Source: Photobacterium rosenbergii
Lineage (GTDB): Bacteria; Pseudomonadota; Gammaproteobacteria; Enterobacterales; Vibrionaceae
Reading direction: 5' to 3'
Length of the DNA stretch: 64,000 bases
Assembly: GCF_003026455.1 (NCBI RefSeq)
Contig: NZ_PYMB01000001.1
Span: forward strand, 1-64,000
The position numbers and the translations under genes were made by a program. Under the pieces are notes generated by a model. That model did not search any database, had not been told where the DNA came from, and saw nothing but the letters and a program-made list of their open reading frames with translations. Below, one piece after another: positions 36,366 through 45,208 of the stretch. The first letter of the stretch is position 1. Every line of letters starts with the position of its first letter.

Positions 36366-37655
36366 ATGGTTTCTCCAATCTTCCTATTATATTTCTTAGT
36401 CTTACTTATTATTGGTGTACCGGTATTATTTACCCTTGGCCTGTCACCTATTATTACCCTGTTCCAAAATGAACAGATGTTATTTGCCAATATGCTATAC
36501 CAGCGCCTCTATTCTGGTTTGGATAGTTTCCTTCTTCTCGCGCTACCATTCTTTATGTTAGCCGGTGAATGTATGACGGCAGGGGGGATTACCCCACGTA
36601 TTATCGCTTTTGCCCAAACCATGGTACAGCACCTGCGCGGTGGCCTGGGACACGTGGTTATCCTGGCGGCAACCATCTTTGGTGCCCTAACAGGTTCAGC
36701 GGTGGCAGCGACATCCGCTATCGGTGGCATGCTGATCCCCGAAATGAAGAAGTACAAGTATGATGCTGGCTATTCGGCAGCGTTGACGGCGGCAGCTACA
36801 GTACTGGGTAACATTATTCCACCGTCAGGTATCATGCTTATCTATGCCTTTGTGATGAACACGTCAGTGGCGGCGATGTTCTTGGCAGGCGTCACGCCGG
36901 GCATCATCTTCTGTATCGGTTTGATGATTATGAACCGCTACCAGATCCGTAAGTACCCAGCAGTTCAACCAATGGAGCGAGCGCCAGCGATGGAGCGCCG
37001 CCAGGCATTTAAACTGGCAATTCTGCCTCTGATGACACCTGTGATTATCTTAGGTGGTATCTACGGCGGTATCTTCACCCCAACCGAGGCTGCTGCAGTC
37101 GCCGTTGCTTATGCCATCGTTGTTTCGCTTTACATCATCCGTGCTACCAATGTGAAAGCGACCTACGCCTTGTTTGCCAAGGTGGCTGTAAACGCCGCAT
37201 CAATCTTGATTATCGTGGCAGCCGCAAGTGGTTTTGCTTCATTGATCAGCCTGTCTGGTGTGTCCACCATGGTGGCCGATTTCATGAATGGCATTACCGA
37301 CAACCCTTACTTGTTGTTCGCGATTATTAATGTGCTGTTGTTCATCATCGGGATGTTCCTTGATGCTGGCCCTGCCATCCTGATTTTCGCCCCTATCTTT
37401 GCCCCAATCATGATCAGCGCCGGTATCGACCCAGTCCACTTCGGTGTCGTGATGTGTGCAAACCTGTCGATTGGTTTGGCGACACCGCCAATGGGACTAG
37501 TACTGTTCGTGGCATCGGGCGTATCCAAAGTCTCGGTGGCGGAAATCTCGAAGAAGATTATCCCATTCCTACTGGTTGAAGTGGCGCTGATTTTCTTGAT
37601 TTCCTGCTTCCCACAGTTGGTGATCGGCTTACCTCAACTGTTCGGCATTATGTAG
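36366..37655 (+). CDS. TRAP transporter large permease (DctM)
   Basis: 429-aa inner-membrane protein with about 12 helices and the DctM family patterns (ALPFFMLAGECMTAGGI; GALTGSAVAATSAIGGMLIPEM; NIIPPSGIMLIYA; FLDAGPAILIFAPIFAP). It is the sodium-driven transport subunit. It starts 10 bases after dctQ. Confidence 0.92.
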   Translation: MVSPIFLLYFLVLLIIGVPVLFTLGLSPIITLFQNEQMLFANMLYQRLYSGLDSFLLLALPFFMLAGECMTAGGITPRIIAFAQTMVQHLRGGLGHVVILAATIFGALTGSAVAATSAIGGMLIPEMKKYKYDAGYSAALTAAATVLGNIIPPSGIMLIYAFVMNTSVAAMFLAGVTPGIIFCIGLMIMNRYQIRKYPAVQPMERAPAMERRQAFKLAILPLMTPVIILGGIYGGIFTPTEAAAVAVAYAIVVSLYIIRATNVKATYALFAKVAVNAASILIIVAAASGFASLISLSGVSTMVADFMNGITDNPYLLFAIINVLLFIIGMFLDAGPAILIFAPIFAPIMISAGIDPVHFGVVMCANLSIGLATPPMGLVLFVASGVSKVSVAEISKKIIPFLLVEVALIFLISCFPQLVIGLPQLFGIM

Positions 37656-37717
37656 AAGAATTAAAAACTGGCGTGCTTAGGCACAACCTCTAAATTTCCT
37701 ATAACGGTATAATTATT

Positions 37718-38764
37718 ATGAAAAAAACACTTTTGACATTAGCGACCTCTGCAGCACTTATGGTATCTGGCACTACGCTGGCGGCAACTGAATTCAATGT
37801 AGTTCACCTGACATCGCCTGATAGCTACAACCACCAATCGCTGTTGGTATTCAAAAACCATCTGGAAACCCGTTCGAATGGTGAGTTGAAGGTTAAGATT
37901 TACGGTTCAGGCCAGCTTTGTGGTTCGGGTAAAGAATGTATTGCCGGGGTTCAGGCTGGTATGTTCGATTACTTCCCAACCACAGTCTCTGAGATTGCTT
38001 ACTACTGGAAGCCTGCTGAATCATTTGATTTGCCATACCTACTGCCTAACGACCGTGTGGCAGAGTGTGTGTACGGCAACGATCAGTTCATTGCTGATGT
38101 TCGTGGCAATGTCTTGAAGAAAGCGCCGAATGTTCGCTTGATGATGGTGGCAAACTCGGGCGGTTGGCGTAACTTCGCGACCACCAAAAAAGCGGTCAAA
38201 ACACCGGAAGATGTCAACGGCATGAAGATCCGTACGGTACCGGCCAAGGTTCAGCAGGATCTTGTCAAAGAACTTGATGGCTCACCGACACCTATTGCCT
38301 GGCCAGAAGTATACACAGCACTATCAACGGGTGTGGTTGAGGGTACCAAGAACGGCATCGTTGATATTATCCAGAGCCGTTTCCACGAAAGCTTGGATTA
38401 TCTAACACTGGATGGTCATGCGTACATGGGCGGTGCATGGTTGATGTCTGATATGAAATTTAAGTCACTGTCACCAGAGTTGAAGAAAGTGGTTTTGGAT
38501 GGCATCGATGCCCAACAGCAGTACTTGATGTCTTATCCGAAGCATAACGAATATGCGTCGTACGAAGCGTTTAAGAAAGCCAACGGCAAGATCTACAACC
38601 CGTCAGCGACAGAAAAGGAAGCATTCAAGAAAGCGACTCAGCCAGTGGTTGATAGTTGGGCAAGCAATGCCAATGCTGAAGGCAAAAAGTGGCTAGAGCG
38701 CTTCCAGAATGAGATTAAAACCTGTGAAGCGAAAATTGATGCGTCTTACCAGCTATCAATGTAA
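37718..38764 (+). CDS. TRAP transporter substrate-binding protein (DctP)
   Basis: 348-aa periplasmic protein. Signal peptide (residues 1-23, cleavage after LAA), then the DctP fold with KIYGSGQLCGSGKECIAGVQAGM, the conserved Arg region GMKIRTVPAKVQQD and PTPIAWPEVYTALSTGVVEG. The Arg normally binds a carboxylate; a sulfonate is a reasonable ligand here. Two extra Cys near 68 and 75 could form a disulfide. Last TRAP gene; a terminator follows. Confidence 0.9.
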   Translation: MKKTLLTLATSAALMVSGTTLAATEFNVVHLTSPDSYNHQSLLVFKNHLETRSNGELKVKIYGSGQLCGSGKECIAGVQAGMFDYFPTTVSEIAYYWKPAESFDLPYLLPNDRVAECVYGNDQFIADVRGNVLKKAPNVRLMMVANSGGWRNFATTKKAVKTPEDVNGMKIRTVPAKVQQDLVKELDGSPTPIAWPEVYTALSTGVVEGTKNGIVDIIQSRFHESLDYLTLDGHAYMGGAWLMSDMKFKSLSPELKKVVLDGIDAQQQYLMSYPKHNEYASYEAFKKANGKIYNPSATEKEAFKKATQPVVDSWASNANAEGKKWLERFQNEIKTCEAKIDASYQLSM

Positions 38765-38792
38765 TTCAATATCTTAAGAATTATTTTTTAGT

Positions 38793-38819
38793 GCCAGCTG
38801 ATTTCGGCTGGCCTTTTTT
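38793..38819 (+). terminator. Terminator of the TRAP operon
   Basis: The stem GCCAGC / GCTGGC with an eight-base loop is followed by CTTTTTT. Confidence 0.82.
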
Positions 38820-38839
38820 GATGGGAGAGAAATAGGGTC

Positions 38840-39115
38840 ATGATTAATGACAAGGGCAACCTAATCGCCAAAGCGCAGAAGATCCTGCATGGCCTTGGTG
38901 GGCTGGATAACTTAGTAGCAGGACAAATTGATAACTGTGCTACCCGCCTGCGCATTCAAGTGGTGGATATTGATGCGGTGGATGAAAATATACTGCGTCG
39001 CCAGGGAGCGCTGGGGTTTATCAAGTTGCCGGACAACCAAGTCCAAGTCGTGTTCTTTGATGTTCATGCCATTACGCAAGCACTAAGGGATGTCATTGCT
39101 GCTGAGGTGGTTTAG
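38840..39115 (+). CDS. Orphan PTS EIIB domain, glucose/maltose type
   Basis: 91 aa. The single domain matches type 1 EIIB: GGLDNLVAGQIDNCATRLRIQVVD with the phosphorylatable Cys33. It usually forms part of a IICB protein, but no IIC or IIA is linked here. Placed between the TRAP genes and the POT gene, with its own terminators on both sides. It may be a carbon-status sensor or a partner of a distant permease; function unknown. Confidence 0.75.
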   Translation: MINDKGNLIAKAQKILHGLGGLDNLVAGQIDNCATRLRIQVVDIDAVDENILRRQGALGFIKLPDNQVQVVFFDVHAITQALRDVIAAEVV

Positions 39116-39145
39116 GCTATTAGCCAAGACACGATAGAAGTAATT

Positions 39146-39173
39146 AAAAGCGAGGGAGTACCTCGCTTTTTTC
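39146..39173 (+). terminator. Terminator between convergent genes
   Basis: The stem AAAAGCGAGG / CCTCGCTTTT with a five-base loop is followed by a T run. Confidence 0.88.
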
Positions 39174-39192
39174 ATTGTTTTAGAGATGAAAA

Positions 39193-40671
39193 TTACGCTG
39201 TTTGCGCATCTTTCGTTTCTGTATCTTCGCTAACATCGGTTTCGATAAGTTTGTTGAGGCGCGGCGCCAAGTAGACACAAACCAAACCAACAACGGTCGA
39301 AGCGATAGCCAAGGCGTAGAAGTAATTGCCGTAAGAGACCAAGCTTTCAACTGGTGTCATTTCCGCTTCGCCTGTTGAGGACAAGCCTGCCACCCAAGCT
39401 CCGGCAACTGATGCTATTGCAAGTGTCATGTTCCATGCACCATAGATGAAACCCCGGATACGGCTTGGGAATAGCTTGGCGATGGCAGAGAGACCAAGTG
39501 CTGAAATCAACAATTCACCGATAGCAAACAGGAAGTGCGGTGCTGCAATCCAGAATGGGTTGAGCATGCCATTTTCGTCGCCGAAGTATTGCGAGAAACC
39601 AGCCAAACCGAAGGCAGCGGCGCACACCAACATCCCCAGCGCAAACTTACCGGGCATGGATAAGTCTTTGCCTTTTTCGCCCAGCGTGGTGTAGATATGA
39701 GCCAGTACAGGACTGAGGAAGATAATCCACAATGGGTTGAAGGACTGGTACGACACTGGGTTGATGGCAATACCGAAAATCTCTGCTTCAACATTGTTGA
39801 TAGCGAAGAAGTTCAGCGACGTTGGCATTTGGTTATACAGTACGAAGAAGGCCAAAGCCTGCCCCATCAGTACCAAGCCGACAATCATGCGCTTGCGGCT
39901 GATTGGGGCTTCTTTCTTCATCTCTTTGGTGATCAAGAATAAGATCACCAGTGCGGCCATTGCCAATACAAACTGGGCCAGTGGCAAGTTGGTGAGCAGG
40001 TAACTTGCCAATGCGACGGCAATCAGCGCACCAGACAAGAACAGGCTGTTGGTCTTGAATGGGATAGCATGTTTGTCGGCCTCTGTAGCTTTGTTGATCT
40101 TTTTGTTGAGCATCAGGTAGGTAATGACGTTCACCGCCATACCAACGCCCGACAAGATAAACGCCGATGTCCAACCAATGCTGTATGCCATGATAGGCGC
40201 GCCCAGTTGGGCAACAAATGCACCGATATTGTTGACCATGTAGAACAGGGTATAGGCGCCATCTAGGCGGGGATCATTCTTGTCGTAGGCGGAAGCGATA
40301 ATGGTCGGTGGCGCAACGCTGCCGATACCGCGGCCAACCGCAACCGTACCCAAGCCGACAAAGACGAAATGTGGTTGGGCAGTGATTGCCGAGTAGGCAA
40401 TGATGAAATAACCAAGGCCCTGGAAAAAGAATCCCCAGACCAGGGTGCGTTTGGCCCCGAGTATTTTATCGGCAAGCCAACCACCGACAAACAGCATGGC
40501 AGCGCCCAGTGCGGCGAATGCCCCGAAAGTGGCGAACGAGGTTTTTTGGTCGATACCCAGTTCATCGCCAAGGAATACCGGCAAGATAGCCCAAAGGCTG
40601 TAGAAAGAGAGTGCCCACCAGAACTGGCATGAACAGAGAATATAAAAGGTGATCGGATGTTTCTTCTTCAT
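39193..40671 (-). CDS. POT/PTR-family transporter, atypical
   Basis: 492-aa protein with about 12-14 helices. POT patterns: GGWLADKILGAKRTL, FYMVNNIGAFVAQLGAP, MPTSLNFFAINN, NPLWIIFLSPVLA. Helix 1 reads CQFWWALSFYSLWAILP, without the ExxERFxYY proton-coupling motif. Paralogue of the 12156-13652 protein. It lies just downstream, on the same strand, of the M18 aminopeptidase gene, and upstream of the glycine reductase operon, so peptide uptake for amino-acid fermentation is a sensible role. Confidence 0.83.
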   Translation of the reverse strand: MKKKHPITFYILCSCQFWWALSFYSLWAILPVFLGDELGIDQKTSFATFGAFAALGAAMLFVGGWLADKILGAKRTLVWGFFFQGLGYFIIAYSAITAQPHFVFVGLGTVAVGRGIGSVAPPTIIASAYDKNDPRLDGAYTLFYMVNNIGAFVAQLGAPIMAYSIGWTSAFILSGVGMAVNVITYLMLNKKINKATEADKHAIPFKTNSLFLSGALIAVALASYLLTNLPLAQFVLAMAALVILFLITKEMKKEAPISRKRMIVGLVLMGQALAFFVLYNQMPTSLNFFAINNVEAEIFGIAINPVSYQSFNPLWIIFLSPVLAHIYTTLGEKGKDLSMPGKFALGMLVCAAAFGLAGFSQYFGDENGMLNPFWIAAPHFLFAIGELLISALGLSAIAKLFPSRIRGFIYGAWNMTLAIASVAGAWVAGLSSTGEAEMTPVESLVSYGNYFYALAIASTVVGLVCVYLAPRLNKLIETDVSEDTETKDAQTA

Positions 40672-40723
40672 GTGTAGAGTCCCGCGATTATATTAGTTGT
40701 ATGTCACTGATTGCTCACAATCT

Positions 40724-40750
40724 ACGTGCCCTGTTTTTCGCAGGGCACGT
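40724..40750 (-). other. Hairpin between aminopeptidase and POT genes
   Basis: The perfect stem ACGTGCCCTG / CAGGGCACGT with a seven-base loop follows the aminopeptidase stop. There is no strong T run on the minus strand, so termination may be partial. Confidence 0.55.
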
Positions 40751-40763
40751 AACACAAAGGGGC

Positions 40764-42161
40764 TTATAGCGCCTTGGTGTAGAAAGTCTTGTATGCGCGG
40801 TACAGTTCGAAAATATCGAACTTGGAAGACAATTCGAATGGAGAGTGCATGGAGAGTAGAGCTGCACCCGCATCAATGGTGTTGATACCGTAATGCGCAA
40901 GATACTTGGCTACTGTGCCGCCGCCTCCTTCATCAACTTTGCCAAGTAGGCCGGTTTGCCAGCTGATTTCGTGCTCATCAAAGATACGACGTAGGGAGGC
41001 AACATACTCTGCATCTGCGTCGTTGGAAGCGACCTTGCCACCATGGCCGGTGTATTTGGTCAGAACCAAACCGTACCCCAACTTGGACGCATTTTGTGCG
41101 TCATGTACAGATTCGAATAGCGGGTTGAGGCCGGCGTTCACATCAGATGAAAGAGCATAGGAGCGCCACAAGCAGCGACGAAGCATTTGGTCGTTGTAGT
41201 TATTGCCAGCTTGGCGAATAAGCAACTCACCAACAAAGAATTCCAGATAGCGGGATTCTAAACCTGTGGCACCAGAAGAGCCGATTTCCTCTTTATCCAC
41301 CAAGAAGCAGACAGCAGTTTGCTCTGGTGTTGGAATATCGAAAATCGCTTCCAGTGAGGTGTAGGCACAGATGCGATCGTCCTGACCGTAGGCGCCGATC
41401 ATTCCCTGATCGATACCGACATCGCGGGCTTTTCCTGCAGGAACCAGCATCAGCTCGGCAGAAATGAAATCGGTCTCGCTGATTTCATATTTCTCGAACA
41501 GCTTGGTGAGTACGTGGTGCTTCACCTTGTCTTTGACTTTCTCGTCATCAAAAGCCATTGGCACTGAGCCGACAATGATTTGAAGCTCTTCCCCTTTTAG
41601 CACTTCGTCTGCTTTTCTGTCTCGTTGCACTTTGCGGTCAAGGTGGGGGAGGAGATCCGGGATAGTGAAGACAGGATCGGTGTCTTCTTCACCAATTGCG
41701 ATATCAACACGGCGGCCAGATTTGGTGACCACAACGCCATGCAGGGCGAGAGGGCGGGATGCCCACTGGTATTTTTTGATGCCGCCGTAATAGTGGGTAC
41801 GCATCAGTGCCAGTTCGTGCTTTTCGTGCATCGGGTTGGGCTTGAGATCCAGACGAGGTGAGTCAATGTGCGAAACAACAAAGCGGATGCCTTCTTGAAT
41901 GGCTTGTTGGCCGATAATAGCTAATACAACGTTTTTATTTCTATTGATGAAGTAGGCTTTATCGCCGGGTTTAAGTTGTTGGAAATCTTCTATTGGGCGA
42001 AAGCCTTGTTGCTTTGCTTTTTCAATGGCGACACTGACACATTGCCGCTCTGTTTTACCTTTGTCGAGGAAGTGTTTGTAGTCTTCGCAGAAATGGTTGA
42101 TGTCATTAATTTGAGTGTTATCGAGATTCAACCAGCCATTTGTATATTGCAGCGTTTCCAT
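40764..42161 (-). CDS. M18-family aminopeptidase
   Basis: 465-aa zinc aminopeptidase. Family segments: VVSHIDSPRLDLKPNP (first metal His-x-Asp), LVDKEEIGSSGATGLESRY (catalytic Glu pair), DVNAGLNPLF and LTKYTGHGGK near the C-terminus. Cytoplasmic, hydrolysing short peptides. GGAGA precedes the ATG. It is upstream of the POT gene on the same strand and may feed it into a peptide-use unit. The grd operon starts divergently after a ~900-base gap. Confidence 0.88.
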   Translation of the reverse strand: METLQYTNGWLNLDNTQINDINHFCEDYKHFLDKGKTERQCVSVAIEKAKQQGFRPIEDFQQLKPGDKAYFINRNKNVVLAIIGQQAIQEGIRFVVSHIDSPRLDLKPNPMHEKHELALMRTHYYGGIKKYQWASRPLALHGVVVTKSGRRVDIAIGEEDTDPVFTIPDLLPHLDRKVQRDRKADEVLKGEELQIIVGSVPMAFDDEKVKDKVKHHVLTKLFEKYEISETDFISAELMLVPAGKARDVGIDQGMIGAYGQDDRICAYTSLEAIFDIPTPEQTAVCFLVDKEEIGSSGATGLESRYLEFFVGELLIRQAGNNYNDQMLRRCLWRSYALSSDVNAGLNPLFESVHDAQNASKLGYGLVLTKYTGHGGKVASNDADAEYVASLRRIFDEHEISWQTGLLGKVDEGGGGTVAKYLAHYGINTIDAGAALLSMHSPFELSSKFDIFELYRAYKTFYTKAL

Positions 42162-43072
42162 TGCTTGTCTCCAAAAGAAGGATTAATTTCAAACCGAAGA
42201 CTATCACTCCGCAATAATGGTTTAATGTGAGTTTGATCTGCTTATATAAACAAAAATAACAGGAATTTATGCTAATTTATTGATGATTTTGTAATTTAAT
42301 ATTCTGCTGGTTGTGTTTTTACAGGGCTTGCATAAAAGTGCTTGTCCATTCCGTAAATATTACACTTATTGAAGTCTTATCGCTTATTAGTAGTGGGTGG
42401 GGAGATTTCAAAAATAAAAATAAAACTAGCTTCAAGACAGGGTCAGTCTCATGAAAACAGTACAAAAGAGCGTTTTCATTATTTTGCTATATATCCCTAT
42501 TTTACCACTGAGATAACGCAATACTTTTATTTTTACAATTGATTAGTTTTACTAATGCATCTGTGCGATTTCAGACAATCATCAAAATTATATAATTTTG
42601 TTGAACCATGATCACATCAGTTTCCAGAATGAGTGGAAATTCACTATAAGTAGAATATTTACGTAAAAATTCACTATCGGAACATGTTTTGTTGCTTGGT
42701 TGTTATTGGTTAGGTGTTTTTACTTAACAAGTATGGGCTTTTTAGAAGCATTAATATGACTTGCGTATCATATTGATGGTTGGTTTAGAGTTTTATACTG
42801 GAATTGGGCTTTGCTCACAAAAAACATCACATTACTAATTATAATCAGCCATAAGTTTTACGAACAAGAAGCTATTACTGGGTAAAAGGAAAATTACAAG
42901 ATAAATAACTACCCAAGAGAGATGCGGCAGTCCTTTTTGTAACTATGGATACTGAAGCTTGATATTTGGTTCTCGTCTAACTTTGGGTCTGCAATAACTG
43001 ATTTGTTCTAAATGCATTCTTTATACCTAGAGGTATTAAGGGTGTGGTGTGAAATAGCAATCGGTGAAAAAT
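42162..43072. promoter_or_regulatory. Long AT-rich divergent leader upstream of grd
   Basis: 911 bases without a supported gene. It contains direct repeats AAATTCACTAT at 42637-42647 and 42667-42677 (30 bases apart, about three helical turns), the perfect 18-bp palindrome at 42583-42600 (CAAAATTATATAATTTTG), and a hairpin ATACC/GGTAT at 43023-43036 near the trxB start. No glycine-riboswitch pattern was recognised. The length suggests regulated promoters, for example by anaerobiosis or glycine. Confidence 0.5.
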
Positions 43073-44284
43073 ATGTCAGAACTATACGATGTCATTATTA
43101 TCGGTGGCGGAGCTGGTGGATTGTCTGCTGGTGTCTATGCTGCTCGCGGTAAAATGAAAACCCTGGTCATAGAAGATAAAAGGAATACAGGTGGCCAAGC
43201 TGCAACAACCAGTGAAATGGAAAACTATCCGGGTATTCTCGAGGCTACTGGCCCGCAGTTGATGGATATGTTCCGGGAACACTGTGACAAATTCGGTGTG
43301 GAATTCGCGCGTGGTTTGGTTTCGGGGATCTCGATTGCCGAAGACGGCTTCATCAAAACCTTAACCACCAATAAAGGCGAAACCTACCTGGCAAAAAGTA
43401 TTATTGTCGCGACAGGGGCAACACCACGAATTCTTGGTATTACCGGTGAATCTGAATTCCGTGGTAAAGGCGTGTCCTATTGCGCGACGTGTGACGCTGA
43501 CTTCTATGAAGAACTGGATGTGGTGGTCGTGGGCTCTGGCAATACAGCGGTGGAAGAGTCTGTTTTCCTGACCAAGTTTGTCAACAAAGTCACCATGGTT
43601 GTGCTCCATGACCAAGGTATTCTCGATGCTGACCGAACAGCCCAAGAACAGGCGTTTGCTAACGACAAAATCGAATTTGTCTGGAACTCAGTGGTGGAAG
43701 AGATCACTGGCGATGAGTTGGTCAACGGCGTGAAACTCAAGAACCTCAAAACTGGCGAGATCAGTGAACTGGCTGCTGACGGTGTGTTCATGTTTGTCGG
43801 TACTGTGCCAAAAACCGACTTTGTCAAAGAGCTAATCGAGCTGACACCACAGGGTTATGTCATTACCAATGACAAGCAGGAAACCAGTGTACCGGGCATT
43901 TTCGCTGTCGGTGATGTGACCGATAAATTCCTCCGCCAGGTTGTTACTGCTGCGGGTGACGGGGCGGTCGCTGCCGTTGCTGCTGACCGGTATATCGAGG
44001 AAGAGGAGAGTTGGCGCAAGTCGGTGTCGGAATTTGGTGGAACGGCGATGGTGGCATTCTGGAACCCGCTGAGCAAAGAAAGCTTGGAAGTTATCAACCA
44101 GCTAGAGCTTAAGTGCAAAGACCACCCAGAACAGCGTGTTGTGACGATTGATACCTATAAGAGCCAGAACATTGCGAACCGTTTCTCGGTATCTGAAGTG
44201 CCTGTAGTGATTCGATTTGACGCTGGGCAGGAAGCCAAGCGAGTAGATGTTAAGGATATTACCGAGTTAGAAACTCTGTATTAA
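43073..44284 (+). CDS. trxB: Thioredoxin reductase fused to a degenerate thioredoxin-like domain
   Basis: 403 aa. Residues 1-310 are TrxB: FAD motif GGGAGGLSAGVYAARG, redox pair CATC (137-140), NADPH motif GSGNTAVEES, and the FAD-side GIFAVGDV. Residues about 315-403 are a thioredoxin-like fold (VAFWNPLSKESLEVI; later SEVPVVIRF for the cis-Pro) without the CxxC pair. First gene of the grd operon, giving electrons from NADPH to TrxA and on to the reductase. GGTGA precedes the ATG at 43073. Clostridial grd TrxB proteins are about 315 aa, so the extra domain is unusual. Confidence 0.88.
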   Translation: MSELYDVIIIGGGAGGLSAGVYAARGKMKTLVIEDKRNTGGQAATTSEMENYPGILEATGPQLMDMFREHCDKFGVEFARGLVSGISIAEDGFIKTLTTNKGETYLAKSIIVATGATPRILGITGESEFRGKGVSYCATCDADFYEELDVVVVGSGNTAVEESVFLTKFVNKVTMVVLHDQGILDADRTAQEQAFANDKIEFVWNSVVEEITGDELVNGVKLKNLKTGEISELAADGVFMFVGTVPKTDFVKELIELTPQGYVITNDKQETSVPGIFAVGDVTDKFLRQVVTAAGDGAVAAVAADRYIEEEESWRKSVSEFGGTAMVAFWNPLSKESLEVINQLELKCKDHPEQRVVTIDTYKSQNIANRFSVSEVPVVIRFDAGQEAKRVDVKDITELETLY

Positions 44285-44294
44285 GGGAAACGCA

Positions 44295-44621
44295 ATGATA
44301 GAACTAACCAAAGAAAACTTTGATGCCGAAGTCAAAACCGATGGCATCGTATTGGTGGACTTCTGGAGCGAGAACTGTGGCCGCTGCATCGAGTTGATGC
44401 CAGAGGTAATGGCGCTAGCCGAGAAGTACGGTGAGGAAATCAAGTTCTGCAAACTGAATATTCAGGGCAATCGCCGTTTGGCGATGGCACAGAAAGTGAT
44501 GGGGCTACCGTCGTTTGTTTTCTACCGTAACGGTGAGAAAGCAGAACACCTTTCTGGTGAAGAATTGGAAATCGAACATGTTGAAAGCATGATCGAAAGC
44601 TTCGTGGCAGAAACGGCCTAA
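44295..44621 (+). CDS. trxA: Thioredoxin of the glycine reductase operon
   Basis: 108-aa thioredoxin. The active site reads WSENCGRCIE (CGRC, 28-31), replacing the usual WCGPC; cis-Pro is in GLPSFVFYRNG. It would re-reduce the selenoenzymes during glycine reduction. It starts 10 bases after trxB. The Arg in CxxC should raise the redox potential or tune partner choice. Confidence 0.9.
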   Translation: MIELTKENFDAEVKTDGIVLVDFWSENCGRCIELMPEVMALAEKYGEEIKFCKLNIQGNRRLAMAQKVMGLPSFVFYRNGEKAEHLSGEELEIEHVESMIESFVAETA

Positions 44622-44643
44622 AGATAAAGAATTTGTATTGGAT

Positions 44644-44686
44644 GGGGGCAACCCCGTTGGCACAAATAAACCGGTGAATTATCACC
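44644..44686 (+). other. Two hairpins in the trxA-grdA1 leader
   Basis: GGGG-GCAA-CCCC (about 44644-44655) and GGTGA-ATTA-TCACC (44673-44686). They lack T runs and may stabilise or process the grdA mRNA. Confidence 0.45.
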
Positions 44687-44726
44687 AACATTAAACACTA
44701 AGTAATCCGTACCCTTGGAGTGAACA

Positions 44727-45194
44727 ATGCTCAAAGATAAGAAAGTTATTATCTTGGGAGACAGGGACGGTGTACCGGGCCAGGCAATTGAAGCCTGCAT
44801 TAAATCTGCCGGTGCACATGTTCTTTTCTCTACAACTGAGTGTTTCGTCTGAACCAGCGCAGGTGCTATGGATCTGGAAAACCAAAAGAGGATTAAAGGT
44901 TTCGCTGACGAGTTCGGCCCAGAGAATCTGGTTGTCGTACTTGGCGGTGCTGAAGCGGAAGCTTCTGGCCTAGCGTGTGAAACCGTGACAAACGGCGATC
45001 CTACTTTTGCCGGACCATTAGCCGGAGTCCAGTTGGGACTCTCTTGTTATCATGTGGTTGAGCCGGAAATTAAAGACAATGTCGACGCTGCTATCTATGA
45101 CGAGCAGGTCAGCATGATGGAAATGGTACTTGACGTCGATGCCATCGTGGCGGAAGTCAAAGAGTATCGTGAGCAATTTGGAAAGTATGTTTAA
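44727..45194 (+). CDS. grdA: Glycine reductase selenoprotein A (first copy), UGA = Sec42
   Basis: 155 aa when TGA at 44850-44852 is read as selenocysteine. The site [18 protein letters not shown] is the GrdA active site, and [15 protein letters not shown] and [23 protein letters not shown] match the family on both sides of the UGA in one frame. Length is normal for GrdA (about 155-160 aa). Just after the UGA, GCAGGT in a short loop (AGC/GCT) is a candidate SECIS. The protein carries the Se-carboxymethyl intermediate to component C. A second copy follows 14 bases later. Confidence 0.94.
44854..44872 (+). promoter_or_regulatory. Candidate SECIS element, grdA1
   Basis: Directly after the UGA, the short stem CCAGC/GCTATGG with loop GCAGGT would fit a bacterial SECIS for SelB. 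It is a weak fold; the call rests mostly on position. Confidence 0.4.
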
Positions 45195-45208
45195 TCGGGA
45201 GCAGAATT

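Noticed and set aside
32909-38764. Sialic acid or N-acetylmannosamine cluster (AGE-family isomerase plus TRAP transporter)
   Set aside because: The isomerase matches YihS along its length, and YihV and YihU homologues are linked; no NanA, NanK or NanE is present.
42451-42516. 21-codon ORF (MKTVQKSVF...) in the grd leader
   Set aside because: No convincing ribosome site or conservation evidence; too short to support.
42781-42810. Sigma-54 promoter (TGG...TTTGCT) in the grd leader
   Set aside because: The spacing between GG and GC is one base too long for the -24/-12 element.
42162-43072. Glycine riboswitch upstream of the grd operon
   Set aside because: I could not find the conserved aptamer core or tandem layout in this leader; a covariance-model search would settle it.
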